Below are positions 31,272 through 46,563 of a DNA stretch of 62,978 nt, in pieces; within the stretch, counting starts at the first letter, position 1; the number at the start of each line of letters is the position of its first letter. The translations under genes were made by a program, and so were the position numbers. This stretch comes from Candidatus Methanoplasma glyptotermitis (GTDB lineage Archaea > Thermoplasmatota > Thermoplasmata > Methanomassiliicoccales > Methanomethylophilaceae). The notes beneath the pieces were generated by a model. It had not been told where the DNA came from, ran no database searches, and was given only the letters and a program-made list of their open reading frames with translations. The stretch is taken from assembly GCA_031267895.1 (NCBI GenBank), contig JAIRYF010000007.1, forward strand, positions 1 to 62,978. The letters are read 5' to 3'.

Positions 31272-32354
31272 TCAGCGTCCGTGTTTGCCGCCGCTCTTCC
31301 TCCTTCTGGCATCCTGGCTATGTGATTTTTTCGGAGCCTCCGGATAGCGTTTCCGTATGTCTTCGACACGCGCCTCGAATTCTTCTCTCAGAGTATCGCC
31401 TCTGAACTGACCTCTGTTGGCGTCTATCTTCGCTGCGATAAGTATTTTTCCGGCAATAGCCCGTGCGATCTTGCCTCGCTGCCAATACGGGGACCTGTGG
31501 ATGTCGGGATGCTGAAATATTACTCCGTGTTTCGGAGGCCGTTTGCCGGATTTCAGATGCCTGAACATGGCTTTTTCTGCACCCAAGAGCTGCACGGTCG
31601 AAGAAGGGAGCGAAGACAGTCTGTCCAATCCGCCTGCCAGCGATATCAGCCGTGCCGAAAGCGGGGCACCTGCCAGCGCACACATGTTCGGTGCGGTTCT
31701 GGATGCTATCTCTGCTATGTAAAGTTCCATAATCTCCTTTTCCTCGTACAGTCTCAGAACTTTATCGGCCAGCCCCATCACGGCTCTGAGATCGCTGTCA
31801 TCTATATCGGAACCTATGGAACCGATATCCAGGTTAAGTTCCTCCGTGATGCTTTCCCTGTCTCCGTGATCGCATATCAGCCGGGAATAGGTCTCGTCTT
31901 TTGCTATATCCGAAAGTTCGGGAAAGTGCATCCCGTACCACTCATGAAGTCTCTCGCTGAGGCGGTTGGAACTTTCGATGATATCATCCAGTCCCCTTAT
32001 CGCGTGAACCAGGTTTCGATCCGGAGGTATTGGTTCGGATGTCCTCAGTACGCCGAGGCCCAGCATGGCACTGTGCATGATATCCTCACCGAATCCGAAG
32101 GATCCGGCATCAAGAAAGGACGAGTCATAGAACATAGGCTTCCCGAGTCCGGACTGTCTGCTGCCAGACACGTATATCCTGGGAAACTTTCCGGCAAGCT
32201 CTTTCTCCTCCTCCAGAACAGAACCTCTCTGCATCAATGCCAGTTTTTCTGCTATGAGGCCGGGGTCTTTTGGCATCAGATGTTTATCTATGACTCTTCC
32301 GCTTTTTTCATCAAGAACGAATACTCCGAACCACTTCGTAACCAGCACTGCCAT
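31272..32354 (-). CDS. Nop5 (Nop56/58) C/D-box RNP protein
   Basis: APNMCALAGAPLSARLISLAGGLDRLSSLPSSTVQLLGAEKAMFRHLKSGKRPPKHGVIFQHPDI Nop domain. Confidence 0.96.
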   Translation of the reverse strand: MAVLVTKWFGVFVLDEKSGRVIDKHLMPKDPGLIAEKLALMQRGSVLEEEKELAGKFPRIYVSGSRQSGLGKPMFYDSSFLDAGSFGFGEDIMHSAMLGLGVLRTSEPIPPDRNLVHAIRGLDDIIESSNRLSERLHEWYGMHFPELSDIAKDETYSRLICDHGDRESITEELNLDIGSIGSDIDDSDLRAVMGLADKVLRLYEEKEIMELYIAEIASRTAPNMCALAGAPLSARLISLAGGLDRLSSLPSSTVQLLGAEKAMFRHLKSGKRPPKHGVIFQHPDIHRSPYWQRGKIARAIAGKILIAAKIDANRGQFRGDTLREEFEARVEDIRKRYPEAPKKSHSQDARRRKSGGKHGR

Positions 32355-32358
32355 GATG

Positions 32359-32964
32359 TCACATCCTTTGAAGTTTTTTTATTTCGGATGCCGGAAGTTC
32401 GCGTGCATCTCCGACCATCGCCTGCAGTCTGGCCTGGAACTCAAGTTCCTCCATCCGGTTGAAGGCCTCCTCGAGCGATCTGCCCTGCGTTATTGCACCG
32501 TGCCTCTCCAACAGCATAGCATTGGAGGAGGAATGCTCAGCGACAGCGTCCGTAAGTTTCTTAGAGCCGGGCGTAAAATAGCCGACCATAGGTACATTTC
32601 CAAGGAGTATGATGCCCTCGGGGGTAAGTGCGCTCCGGATATTTTCTCCCCTCACCGCAAGTGCAGTGCAGTACAGAGGGTGACAGTGTATGACTGAAGC
32701 CGTGTCGGGGTTTGCTGTCAGCAATGCGATGTGAAAACCCTTCTCCACGGACGGTCTGCCATCGGAAAGTACCTTTCCTTTCATGTTCATCAGCACCATC
32801 TCGTCCGGCCCGATCGAACCTTTGTTTCTTCCCGTAGGAGTTATTACGAATTCACTGTCGCTTAGGCGGAGGCTCATGTTCCCGCCCGCGGATACGGTCA
32901 AATTTCGATCGTAAATGCGTTTGCATGTTTCTGCCAGCTTTCTGCGTGCGAACTGTTCATTCAT
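32359..32964 (-). CDS. Class II aldolase/adducin family protein
   Basis: VSAGGNMSLRL, PTGRNKG, HCHPLYCTALAV, LLERHGAITQGRSLEEAFNRMEELE. Confidence 0.92.
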   Translation of the reverse strand: MNEQFARRKLAETCKRIYDRNLTVSAGGNMSLRLSDSEFVITPTGRNKGSIGPDEMVLMNMKGKVLSDGRPSVEKGFHIALLTANPDTASVIHCHPLYCTALAVRGENIRSALTPEGIILLGNVPMVGYFTPGSKKLTDAVAEHSSSNAMLLERHGAITQGRSLEEAFNRMEELEFQARLQAMVGDARELPASEIKKLQRM

Positions 32965-33961
32965 CTGCCGTCACCTTTCTTATGTTTTTCGGATTCAGTA
33001 TCCCTTTCTCGGTTATGAAACCGGTGACAAGATCCGAAGGAGTAACATCGAATGCAGGGTTCACAGCCGGAGACCCCTCAGGGGCTATCTTCACTCCCGC
33101 CATTTCTGTGATCTCCCCCTCGGACCTCTGTTCGATCTCTATGTCCTTGCCGGTCTCCGTACCGAAATCGAATGTCGACATCGGTGCAGCGACATAGAAC
33201 GGTATTCCGAAATACTTTGCCGCTATCGCTTTGTCGAACGTTCCTATTTTATTGGCGAAGTCGCCATTGGAAGCTATGCGGTCCGCACCCGTTATTACGA
33301 GGCCGATACCCTTTCCCATATAGTACGCAGAGGCACTGTCCGGAATTATTGCGTGATCGATCCCTTCCTGACCGAGTTCCCATGCAGTCAGCTGCATGCC
33401 CTGAAGCCTGGGCCTCGTCTCCGAAACGTATACGAAAAACTTTTTTCCCTCGTCCCGTGCCGCTCTCATCGGAGCCAGCGCAGTACCTACGTCGACAGTC
33501 GCAAGTGCCCCGGCATTGCAGTGAGTCATAATCTTCATACCGTCCTTTATGAGTCCGGAGCCAAATTCCCCTATTTTTTTGCATTTTCCGATGATCATAT
33601 CTGCATAACCGTCTGCGGCTTCGATAGGATCACATTCTTCCCTCATGAGAGAATACATATGGTCGGTTGCGAAGAAGAGATCATTGGCGGTAGGTCTGGC
33701 AGCTTTTATGAGTTTGGATGCTTTTTGCAGATCGGCTCCGGAAAGAACTGCCAGACACATTGCGTAAGCAGCCGCGGCACCTATCGACGGCGCACCGCGG
33801 ATTGTCATATTGCGGATGGCCTCGGCGACATCTTGGTAGTCATCGAAACCGACCGTCTCGACTTTGTGCGGAAGTTTCCTCTGATCAATCATCATGACCT
33901 TGCCGTTATCGAACCATATAGCCCTCAGATCTCTGATACCTTCCTCTGTCTTCACCTTCAA
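32957..33961 (-). CDS. MtnA/eIF2B-alpha-like isomerase (methylthioribose-1-P or ribose-1,5-bisP isomerase)
   Basis: IRNMTIRGAPSIGAAAAYAM, MTHCNAGALATVDVGTALAP, GADRIASNGDFANKIGT. Confidence 0.93.
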   Translation of the reverse strand: MKVKTEEGIRDLRAIWFDNGKVMMIDQRKLPHKVETVGFDDYQDVAEAIRNMTIRGAPSIGAAAAYAMCLAVLSGADLQKASKLIKAARPTANDLFFATDHMYSLMREECDPIEAADGYADMIIGKCKKIGEFGSGLIKDGMKIMTHCNAGALATVDVGTALAPMRAARDEGKKFFVYVSETRPRLQGMQLTAWELGQEGIDHAIIPDSASAYYMGKGIGLVITGADRIASNGDFANKIGTFDKAIAAKYFGIPFYVAAPMSTFDFGTETGKDIEIEQRSEGEITEMAGVKIAPEGSPAVNPAFDVTPSDLVTGFITEKGILNPKNIRKVTADE

Positions 33962-34030
33962 AACGGACCTCTCCCGGTTCTGCCAATTGATTAGAGTTAT
34001 AAGGCATTAGCGCAAGAACCGCCCCCCTCC

Positions 34031-34136
34031 GGAAGAGTTTGATTTCGGATGAGACTAGATATCAAAGCAGGGGATGCGCGATCAGCGAAATATGGGCAGG
34101 TGGCAGTCTCAGGGACCGCTCCCGAAAGACTCTTCC
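34031..34136 (+). ncRNA. Candidate structured RNA closed by CGGAAGAGT/ACTCTTCCG
   Basis: Outer 8-9 bp pairing around about 90 nt with internal GGGA-CCGC-TCCC hairpin; followed by hairpin 34142-34165; no convincing ORF. Confidence 0.3.
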
Positions 34137-34141
34137 GAATA

Positions 34142-34165
34142 ATGCGTATTTTGCGTAATACGCAT
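34142..34165. terminator. Perfect 9-bp hairpin AATGCGTATT region / AATACGCAT (exact: ATGCGTATT-TTGCGT-AATACGCAT)
   Basis: Read directly. Confidence 0.45.
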
Positions 34166-34899
34166 ACTCAAGAGCGAAGGGTGTAAGGTCGGCGGAGTAT
34201 TATCAAACCAAGAGGAACCCCGAAAAGTCCGCACATGGACATACAGTACAAGTCAGTAGAGAAATAAATGCACGGTTTCTTGCTCCGATACCGCGATGAA
34301 AACCCACAATCATATCCGCGGTAATATCTGCCGCTGAACGGGACTCGGACTTTCTGTGTTTCATCACTGCCTGCACGGAATTGTCTTCTTCTTCTTCCTG
34401 TGCTGATGTCGGCCCTGTGATTCGGATTGGCCGTCCCCGTTCCGCTGCTTCTGCAATCAGTAAGTGCTTAAAATATCCGTTTGGTTCTTCCCGCTTTGGC
34501 TGCGGCCGAGTCTGTTCTGCCGGCTGTACATCCCGCAACAAGGTATTCAGTCCCCCATCCTTCTGGGGAGGAAGCCAAGCTTGCTGAATGCTGTTGTGGT
34601 TTCTGAAAAGATTTAAATAGAATTCCTGAATACGAGGACCTGCGCGATGTGACCCATCGTGTGATTCGTGACGAATAGTCGCGAGTATTCAGCTCACGGA
34701 ACATTTGGTCCGTGGCACTTGTCTCCGTTGCAGTGGTAGTGATTATATACTACCTCTACATCGGGAGTATCCCGGGTTTGGGAACGAACCCGGTTTGAAT
34801 AACAAATCCGTGCACCCGGGGAGAGGTCCTCTTTCGGGGAAGAGGTGTAAGGGCTCCGTAATGGAGGATGAGATCGGACAAAGCCCGATGATCACCGAT

Positions 34900-37876
<2,977 letters not shown>

Positions 37877-38170
37877 AAAAAATCTCATCCTCCTTATTTA
37901 TTATCCTGTAGTGTGCAATTTTATTGTAGAATGTGTCTGTATGTGCAGGTTCCGCTGTCCGGACGGCCTGTGGCCTGATCAGTCACAGCTCTGGGTTTCA
38001 GATGGCATATGTCGTTATGCGTGTTCCGACTGTATATATGTCTATAAGTTATGTGTTATTCTCGGTGCTTTGTGTGAATGCTGCTGCCGCGATGGCGGAG
38101 ACCAGTCATTTTTTAGGTATTATTTGGGGTCAACGACATATACATATATTCGTATATCTATGAACTGACC

Positions 38171-41100
38171 ATGCTAGTTGGCTCTCGTGCGTTAGACCGC
38201 CTCCCTAGGGGGGGGGGGGAAACCAAGTAAGAAGGCAAATAGGATAGTGCTGGTGACAGCTCTTCTGGTAATTATGACCGCCTCGGCGTTCCTGCTGAGT
38301 GCTGACAACGGTTCGTCCGCGACCGAAATAGTGTTCGGATCGCCGGCGGACAGATTCACGTTCGTTTATGATGATTCGGACAGTCTTGATCTGGATGGAA
38401 ACCCAAGTACAAAGGAGGTCACGTTGAAGAGTTACAATTTCAATGAAGACCTGGTTACTGTTCCGAGCATATATACAGACGGCAATACGGGAATACAGTA
38501 CAAAGTGACTGTTATCGGTACGAACGCTTTCTTTCAAAAAGAGCATATGGTCACTCTCGATATGGGTGAAAACGTGAAAAGAATCGATGCCTCAGCGTTC
38601 AGAGAATGTACGGGACTGAAGAGCCTTAATCTGAAGAATGTAACGGATGTGGGCTATCAGGCATTTATGCATTGTACTAGTGTCACTTCGATTACAGCAA
38701 ACTACCTCGAAACTGTCGGAGACTATGCCTTTGCGATATTGGATGTGGTCAACTTTATTCCATATGCCGGCGATATACCGCTCATAGCGACTCTCAGTCT
38801 TCCTCATGTGAAAACGATAGGGGAGGGCGCGTTCGGAGCCAAAGTGAATACATCTCTTGCAAGGGATTTCAATTCCATCTCTCTTCCGGAGGTAGAAAAC
38901 ATCGGACCATACGCGTTCAACAAATCGAAGATAGAGGTCTCTTTCTCTATACCTGCTGCCGAGACTGTAGGTATGTTTGCGTTTTTCTTTGATGCTGCGG
39001 CCGATATGGATACGGCAAAGATAGGCTATTCACTTCAGCTCCAGAGTGTAACTGCGATCGGCAACAGCGCATTCACCGGAAGAAACATCGTCTCGGTCAC
39101 TCTGCCTGCGCTTCAGCTGTATACGATAGGTAACAACGTCTTTGAACATACAAAGCTGCCGTATGCGAATCTGGGCATGGTCTCAAACATAGGCGTTTCC
39201 GCATTTGACCACATTTATGCGCTGGAGTACTTCACAACTGCACCGGACAATCCGAAATATGTGTCGCTGATTTCCAATCCCGGCAGTCCCGGTGAAGAGG
39301 GGGCATTGTACAGAGTCGACAGCGGCGGAAATCCCGATCAGCTGTATAAATTACCAATGCTGATAAAGTCCAAACTTCAGGACAGCGGCAATAAGTTCAC
39401 TGTCAGAGACGGTGTGAAGCAAATGACATCATCGGCTTTCGAGAAATGTCCGTCCATATCTGTCGATCTTAATGAAATAATCTCCGTCCCGGTTAACGCG
39501 TTCTCCTCGTCCGATGTTCTCGAGGTCTCCGCCAAGAAAGTTGCAGCAATAAGCAGTTCGGCATTCACTGGCTGTTCATCCCTGACATCCTTTGAATTCC
39601 TTGATACAGGCGAGACGCTTGAAATCGGCGAAGCTGCTTTCTACGGAACTGGTCTCATAGAGGTGATTCTTCCTGAGAAAACCACTATCGGATCGGAAGC
39701 ATTCGCATCTCTCAGAAACGTCGCTGAGTTGATAGGAGTGTGGGGTGACACAAAGATAAAAGAAGATTCATTCAGCGGCGTGAGCATGGAGGCTCTCCGT
39801 GTCAGTTCAAATGCATCGACAAGGAGCGGCGCGGAGGCATTCTATCATGACTGGAATGATAAGGGGTGGATATACGGAAGTTCAGAGAAGGTTCCTTTGC
39901 TCCAGATATACAGCGAAGGCGGTGTCAAAATATCCGATCTCAAGCCCGACGGACAAGGACGGATACAGATAATGAATATGGCGACATTCAGTACCGATTC
40001 TTCACTCACAGGCGATTTGCAGTTTGTCGAATTCAAAAGTCTGAGAGATCCGCAGTTCCATATGATTTCCGTCAAGAGCGGCATATATGCCGCGGAGACG
40101 CATGGGAGTTTAGGAGATGGGATAAAAATAGCAGACAATGTCAACGGCAATACATACACTAATGGAAAAGAGGCTTACAGCGGAGATGGGGTTACTTGGG
40201 AACTTATCACAGAATACTATCTGATTATATTCTATACATTCCCCACTGACGGTGACGAGGATGATGATGGAATAGAGGATGGGCAAGATCCGGACTATAT
40301 AAACCCAGAACTCACGGGAAGCGACGTGAGCACACGCACATACTATACAGTGGGTTCATACCTTGCGGGAAGGGACCTTAAATCCATGCTTTGGCAATCG
40401 TTTGTCAGATACAGCCTTGCCGGATGGTATGTGGGAGATGATCCGGACCACAATCTCGTAAGCAATATGACCAATAACCGAGTGACATCAAGCGATGCAT
40501 TCGGGAGGAGCATCCAGGATTCATGGATATTCCGAGATTCGGTTACCGACGAAGGCTGGCTGAATCTCTATGCCAGATTCATGGGCAAGGAGTACAATAT
40601 CCAAACAGAGGCCAGGCTGACCGGGGGCCAAAATACAACCGGTAACAGCGATGATCCGAACGGCATCGGCGGAAGCGTCCAGCTTATATTGGATCCGCTT
40701 GTGCCCGGATACGATGGTTTCGAAACGGGAACAGGCGGGGCCGGTCAGGGCAGTTACCCGTTCGGAACATCCATAACTCTCAACGCTATACCCAATGCAG
40801 GATATGCGTTCGTCGGCTGGGGAGTTATAGAGATGGCAGAGGGCGAGGAGGGAAGTACTGCTCATCCGCTGTTCACCATCAAAAGTGACAGAAGCTATCT
40901 TGATAAAACGGGCATCGATCGCATCGCCGTTTGGACATTCGATCTGCCTTCACAGATAAAGTATGTGGCTTATTTCGCCAAAACAACGACTGTGAATTTC
41001 GATCAAAACAAAGCCAACGCTGTCAACAGTAGCAAAGAATACGTCATCGGTGACAGACTGGTCGAAAACAACAATGACTACAACGGCTATGATTGGGATG

Positions 41101-44100
41101 CATTGGTTGAGGACCCAGCGGGAACTGTCGGACAGAACGGCAAAGGAATTTCGTCATATCCCAGCACACCCGTAAACACCGATCTGACATTCGGCGGATG
41201 GTACTATAATACAACAGCTTATGCACTGTACGACAGTACCGATGCCGCGTTCCCGGGCACTTATTTAAAAACACTTCAAATAATACCGACCACACCGAAT
41301 CCCCTGACCCTCGTTGCGAAATGGTATGCCACGATAACGTTCTATCCGGATGACGGAACAAACGATGCCAGTCTGACCGGAACGGGTCTGACCGAGACGG
41401 GAAGCGGTACCGGCGTGTACACCTACCAGCATGATGCGGGCAAATATGCTGCAGGCACAGGTTACAACGGAGCTTTCGACTACGGTGTTGCTCTTTCGCC
41501 TACTGCACCGGATATGGCATTCAATGGCTGGTATGTCCTTTCGGGCGGCAATACGTTCAGCGACATCGACACAGTGACAGCCGGAACGAACAGCGGTACG
41601 CCGTACCCAGACATATACGGCACCAAAAAGAGACTTCAGCCGGGGACGCTGGTTGACGGTCACACATCTCTGATGGCATTGTATGTTGCCAACGCAGAAT
41701 TCTACTTCAACGGAGCCGACAGCATTGATACGTCGGTCAGTTTGCCGTCGCCATATTCGGTGACGGTCGGGGTATCGGAGCCTGTATACCTGGGCAGCTC
41801 TCCTTTCGATGCGGTAAACGCGGCGATGCTGAGTACAAATACTTATAAGTCTGATACGAAGGACAGTAAAATGGAATTTATGGGCTGGTATGTATCAGCC
41901 GACGGCAGTACTTCTCCGGTTGCGACCGATGCCAAATATAGTTCAACCACACAGATTACCGGGAACGTTAAACTGATTGCAGGATGGGGAGTATCCGTTA
42001 CCTTCAGTGCCGACGGTCTGTCATCAATAGACGACACAGGTACAGGAGATGAATGGATCTCGTCTGACTATGCTTTTACCGTTCTGGAAGGGACTGTATT
42101 TGAGGTCGATTACGACAGCGGCAGTGCAGGAGAATGCATGCCAGTACTGACATCTGGGGGTGAGTCTCCGACATCATGGTATGACGGTGTGAGTCACCCG
42201 TATATCTGGTATACAGACGGCGTAACAAAGTATACGTACAGTGTTGTGCTGACCCCCGAATTCGGAGACCTCTTCCAATTCAACACCATGGGCGGAAATA
42301 CAGGTATTGTTTACGTCGCGTACTATTCCTCCGAAACATTCGGGGATGTCCTTGAACATTTTTACGATAACATCAATGACGCAGGGACATATGTCAATCC
42401 GACGAAGACCGGACTTTACTACGAGGATGACGGAACTGTCATAACGCCGGGACAGAAGCCCAACACGGTCTGGTACAAAGATGACGGAGATACGGCAACG
42501 GAAAATCCGAATATAGTATATGTCGGCAATCAGAGTACTCTGGTAAAATGGGACCTGGAAGATCCCGTTTCAGCATCGAATGCTTATGCGTACATAAGAT
42601 GGCTGGCGGATGTGAATTTCGACAGAAATGTACCATATACCAGTGCCGATACCGGCACTACGGCGAATCCGGTCAGTATTACAGGTATTGACGAGGGCAC
42701 CCCATTTTCGTCGCTGTCCGGAGATATGCCGGCAGTCCCCCAGTACAATACAGCCAATGATAAAACATTCAGAGGATGGTATGTCGGCACAACGCAGTAC
42801 GGACTTCCGGACGGAACCGTTTACACCGGAGCCCCCGGCGTTACAGGGACTGTAGAACTTGTTGCAAAATGGAATGTTGAGGTTAAATTCTACTACACAG
42901 GAACTCTGACCAATGCCACTGTGGGGACCGTCGGAACCGATGCCGTCGGAAGTTATATCATAATTGACGTGGGAACCGCCAACAAAGTCTCCGCTGTGCC
43001 TTCGGTCTCAAAGACAAACTTTACCAACAACCATGTGTTCTGGTATGAGAATGGATTCGATGGAACCGTGCCGATAAATGTGTCGAGCATGGCATCGCCG
43101 CCGTCGGAGGCATTTGATCTGACTCAGGACATAATGGTAAATAAGACGCTCTATGTCAGATGGTACGCGGTGGTGGACTTCAGCGTGGACCACACGGTCG
43201 GCGGGTTTTTCGGTACCGTAAGCAAGAATTTGCTCGAGGGATCCAAGCTTTCGGATCTGCCCGAAGATTTGGACCCATATTCCAGCAGTATGCAGCATGC
43301 CGATTGGGAATTCATCGGGTGGTTCAAAGCTCCTCTGACAGCAGATTATGAGGACCTCGGAACGCCATACTACAGAACAGAGTTCGACTATCTGCCCGAT
43401 GACGGGATCACACCGTCAGACAGCGCATCTTCTCTCATCTCGGGAAATGTGACTCTGCACTGGGAGTATGTCGTGCAGGTGAGCTTCGATCCGGGATATG
43501 AGGGAGCGGCACCGATAGATTCGCAGTACCTGCGCGTGGACGAACCGCTTCCGGCCTCCGGAGACAGGTTCACCGCCAAACCGCTGAGAGACGGGGTGGC
43601 ATTCACAGGGTGGTACAATGTCCTCTTGGGAAAGAAATATACCGAGAATGTTCATAACAGCGATGTCCCGAATTCTGAATTGGTCAGCAATTCTATGACC
43701 CTGACGGCAACATGGCTTGTGGTCGTGAAATTCTACGATTTGGATCAATACCGGATGAACGGACTGCAGATCGCCCTGTCCGCGGCGGTGACTCTGAATG
43801 TCGGCCCGGACAGACTTCAGGACACGGACGATGATTTCTTAGAGATGCCGGAAGGCACACAGATAAGGCAGTTTGTAACCAGCGATCCTTATGTGGCAGG
43901 CAAATCATTTGTCTCATGGTTCGCTGAGCAGGAACAGTACGCATCCGGTGCGCCGGACGGCCTATACTCGGACGGGGATACGTCATACGGACTGTCTGAC
44001 AGGATTCTCGGAGATGTCATACTGACCGCAGGATATGGAATTTCGCTGCACTTCGATACCAACGGAGGAACTCCCTCGTCCATCCCGGATGTGCTGGTCA

Positions 44101-45797
44101 TTGAAGGGCAGAGCATAACTCTTCCGGAAAAGCCGGCCAAAAGCAGGCTGACATTCAGCGGATGGGATGACGGTTTGACGGTCTTGGATGCAGGCGACAC
44201 CGTGACCCCTGTCAGCGAGATTACATTTTCCGCGAAATGGCTGGTCGTCGTGAAGATATACGACGGCATCTCGATGACGCCTGTGGCATCCATGCAGTGG
44301 GACGAGGATGCCGGTCCGGATTTCGGATATGATGTCGTGACGAGTTCCGATTACGACGGTTATGTGATAAAGGCGGAAATATCCTGGACAGATTCGGCAG
44401 GCTCTCACGGAGTCACGCTGGAAAAGTTCATTGACAGATATGACAGCTCTGCCGGCGATTGGGTTTCTCTGTACTCCGTGTTCGACGGATGGATAGATCC
44501 CTTCACTGGCACGAAACTGTCGCCGACGGCCGATTTGGAAGACCTGTTTGCAGGTTACGCAGATTCGGCAGCTCTGTTTGCCACTTGGAAAGAGAGAGTA
44601 AGATTCTATGACGGCGATGTTCTACTGCGCACAGATTACGTTGAATCCGGAGCATATCTCGGAACCAAGGCCCAGAGTGCGGCCGAATGGTCTGATCTAT
44701 ACAATCCGACGGTTCCGCTCAACTCGGGTACTTATAGGATACTCAGCAGCGGGGATTTCCTCGCGATTGAGTTCATTACCGTAACTTTCAACGGCAATGG
44801 CGGAACTCCGCAGCTGCAGACATTCAGCGATGTGATATCCGGACAGATGCTCGGCCTAATATCCGGCCTCTCGGAACCAACCCGCAGCGGGATGTACTTC
44901 GCCGGGTGGTATCTGGGCGACACAAGGTATTCTTTCACCGACAAGCTGTATGGCAATGCCGAACTTACCGCAAGATGGGAGTCCGCTCCGGTGGAGAGAT
45001 ATACCGTATTCGCGGCAGCGTATGACGGCGCAAGCATATCTCCGTCGGGAATGATCAAAGTCATGCGCGGAGATTCGGTTTTCTTTGATTTCAACGTTGT
45101 CAGAGGAGATTCGCCGGTGGTGCTGATCGACGGCCAAAGAATCAACTCCGAGGGAATGTCATCCTATGTTTTCAGCAATGTAATGAGCGACCGTTCCATC
45201 GAGATTTTGACGGAACCCGATTTACGGGATGCTGCAGCGTTCCTTTCAGTGGACATCAGCGGCAAAGGAGATGTGCTGTACAGCTCCGACAACGGAACAT
45301 CTTTCAGAATGTATACTGCGCCTCTCCCGATATACGAGGGATTGGATTATGTTCTGGAGGCGGTACCGGCCAGTTCCAGCCACTTTGATCGGTGGAGCGG
45401 CGATGTTTCGGGCAGTGATCCGAGAGTGTACATCGTGGCTGATGGATCAAGGAGTTTCAATGTCACCGCGGAATTCGGAAGTCAGTCAGAATTTTTCGGG
45501 ACCGGGGAACTGGGAATCGCAAACCTGATATGCATGATAATATCTATTGCGATAGGTCTGTCAGCAGTTGCCGTTGCCCGCAGGAAGGACTGCGAAAGCA
45601 ACGGAACAGGCAAGGTCCTGATGTGCGGTGTTTTGGTCGCAGTGTTTATCTCGGCGGTGCTGTTCTTCCTGACTCAGGGATTCAGCGGACAGTGCATAGT
45701 GTATGACAAATGGAGTATTGCGATGGCAGTACTGACTGCGGCAGCACTTGTCATGACATTGGCGGGCGCGAAGTACGGATGCAAAAGAAAGCAATGA
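38171..45797 (+). CDS. Giant (about 2.5k aa) surface protein: LRR-like N-region, many Flg_new/InlB-B repeats, multi-TM anchor; frame-interrupted at poly-G if ATG 38171 is the start
   Basis: Main ORF annotated from GTG 38247 (mid signal peptide); ATG 38171 with TATA-like box about 26 nt upstream reads MLVGSRALDRLPRGGG, out of frame by one G; repeats such as VTFNGNGGTPQLQTF...SGMYFAGWYLGDTRYSFTDKLYGNAELTARW. Confidence 0.85.
38208..38219 (+). repeat. Poly-G(12) tract (11 would be in frame with ATG 38171)
   Basis: CTCCCTA-G12-AAACCAAGTAAG. Confidence 0.9.
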
Positions 45798-45817
45798 TTT
45801 CAGAAACAATTTAGTGC

Positions 45818-45838
45818 GGATGGGGGTCGGCCCCATCC
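45818..45838 (+). terminator. Hairpin GGATGGGG-GTCGG-CCCCATCC followed by CTCTTTT
   Basis: Perfect 8-bp stem after giant protein stop. Confidence 0.65.
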
Positions 45839-45921
45839 TCTTTTCCCATATTTTTGAAAATGCCGTATATATCGCGGAAAATAGTACACAATGTTAAATA
45901 TTCTTACTATGTCCTCCTTTC

Positions 45922-46563
45922 ATGGTCATCTGCCAGATCAACGCCGACCCGTCGTTCGATTCGAACATCTACTTGATCATCGGCGGCCGGACTGCCCTTA
46001 TTGACACAGGAACCGGCGGTGCCAATCCCGAAAATATAGCCGGGATAAAGAAAATCCTCAAAGGGAAAAATTTAGATATGATAATCCTCACGCACTTCCA
46101 CTATGATCACACGGGCGGTCTCTCGGGGATGCTGAAGGAATTCGATTCGGAGGTGTCAGCCGGGGCAGGCGATGCTCCGTACATAATGGGCGGAGACCCG
46201 ATATATACTATGTCGGGCATGTTCGGCGGAGAACACGAACCGGTTGACGTGATAGGATTGACGGAAGATGATATCGTCGATCTGGGAGATCACAGACTGC
46301 GTGTGATAAACACGCCGGGACACACATGCGGCGGAATATGCCTGTACGATGAGATAACACACTCTCTTTTTTCTGGTGACACGGTATTCAGCCGAGGGGT
46401 GGGGAGGACAGACTTCCCGACCGGTTCGGCGAAGGAACTTACAGAATCGCTCAGGAAACTAAGCGGGATTGACGTGAAGATGCTTTATCCGGGACACTCG
46501 GATATATCATCTGATGGGAACGAGGCCGTGAGATACGGCCTTTTGATGATGGGAGGTCTTTAA
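45922..46563 (+). CDS. MBL-fold metallo-hydrolase
   Basis: ILTHFHYDHTGG, NTPGHTCGGICLY, LFSGDTVF, YPGHSD. Confidence 0.93.
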   Translation: MVICQINADPSFDSNIYLIIGGRTALIDTGTGGANPENIAGIKKILKGKNLDMIILTHFHYDHTGGLSGMLKEFDSEVSAGAGDAPYIMGGDPIYTMSGMFGGEHEPVDVIGLTEDDIVDLGDHRLRVINTPGHTCGGICLYDEITHSLFSGDTVFSRGVGRTDFPTGSAKELTESLRKLSGIDVKMLYPGHSDISSDGNEAVRYGLLMMGGL

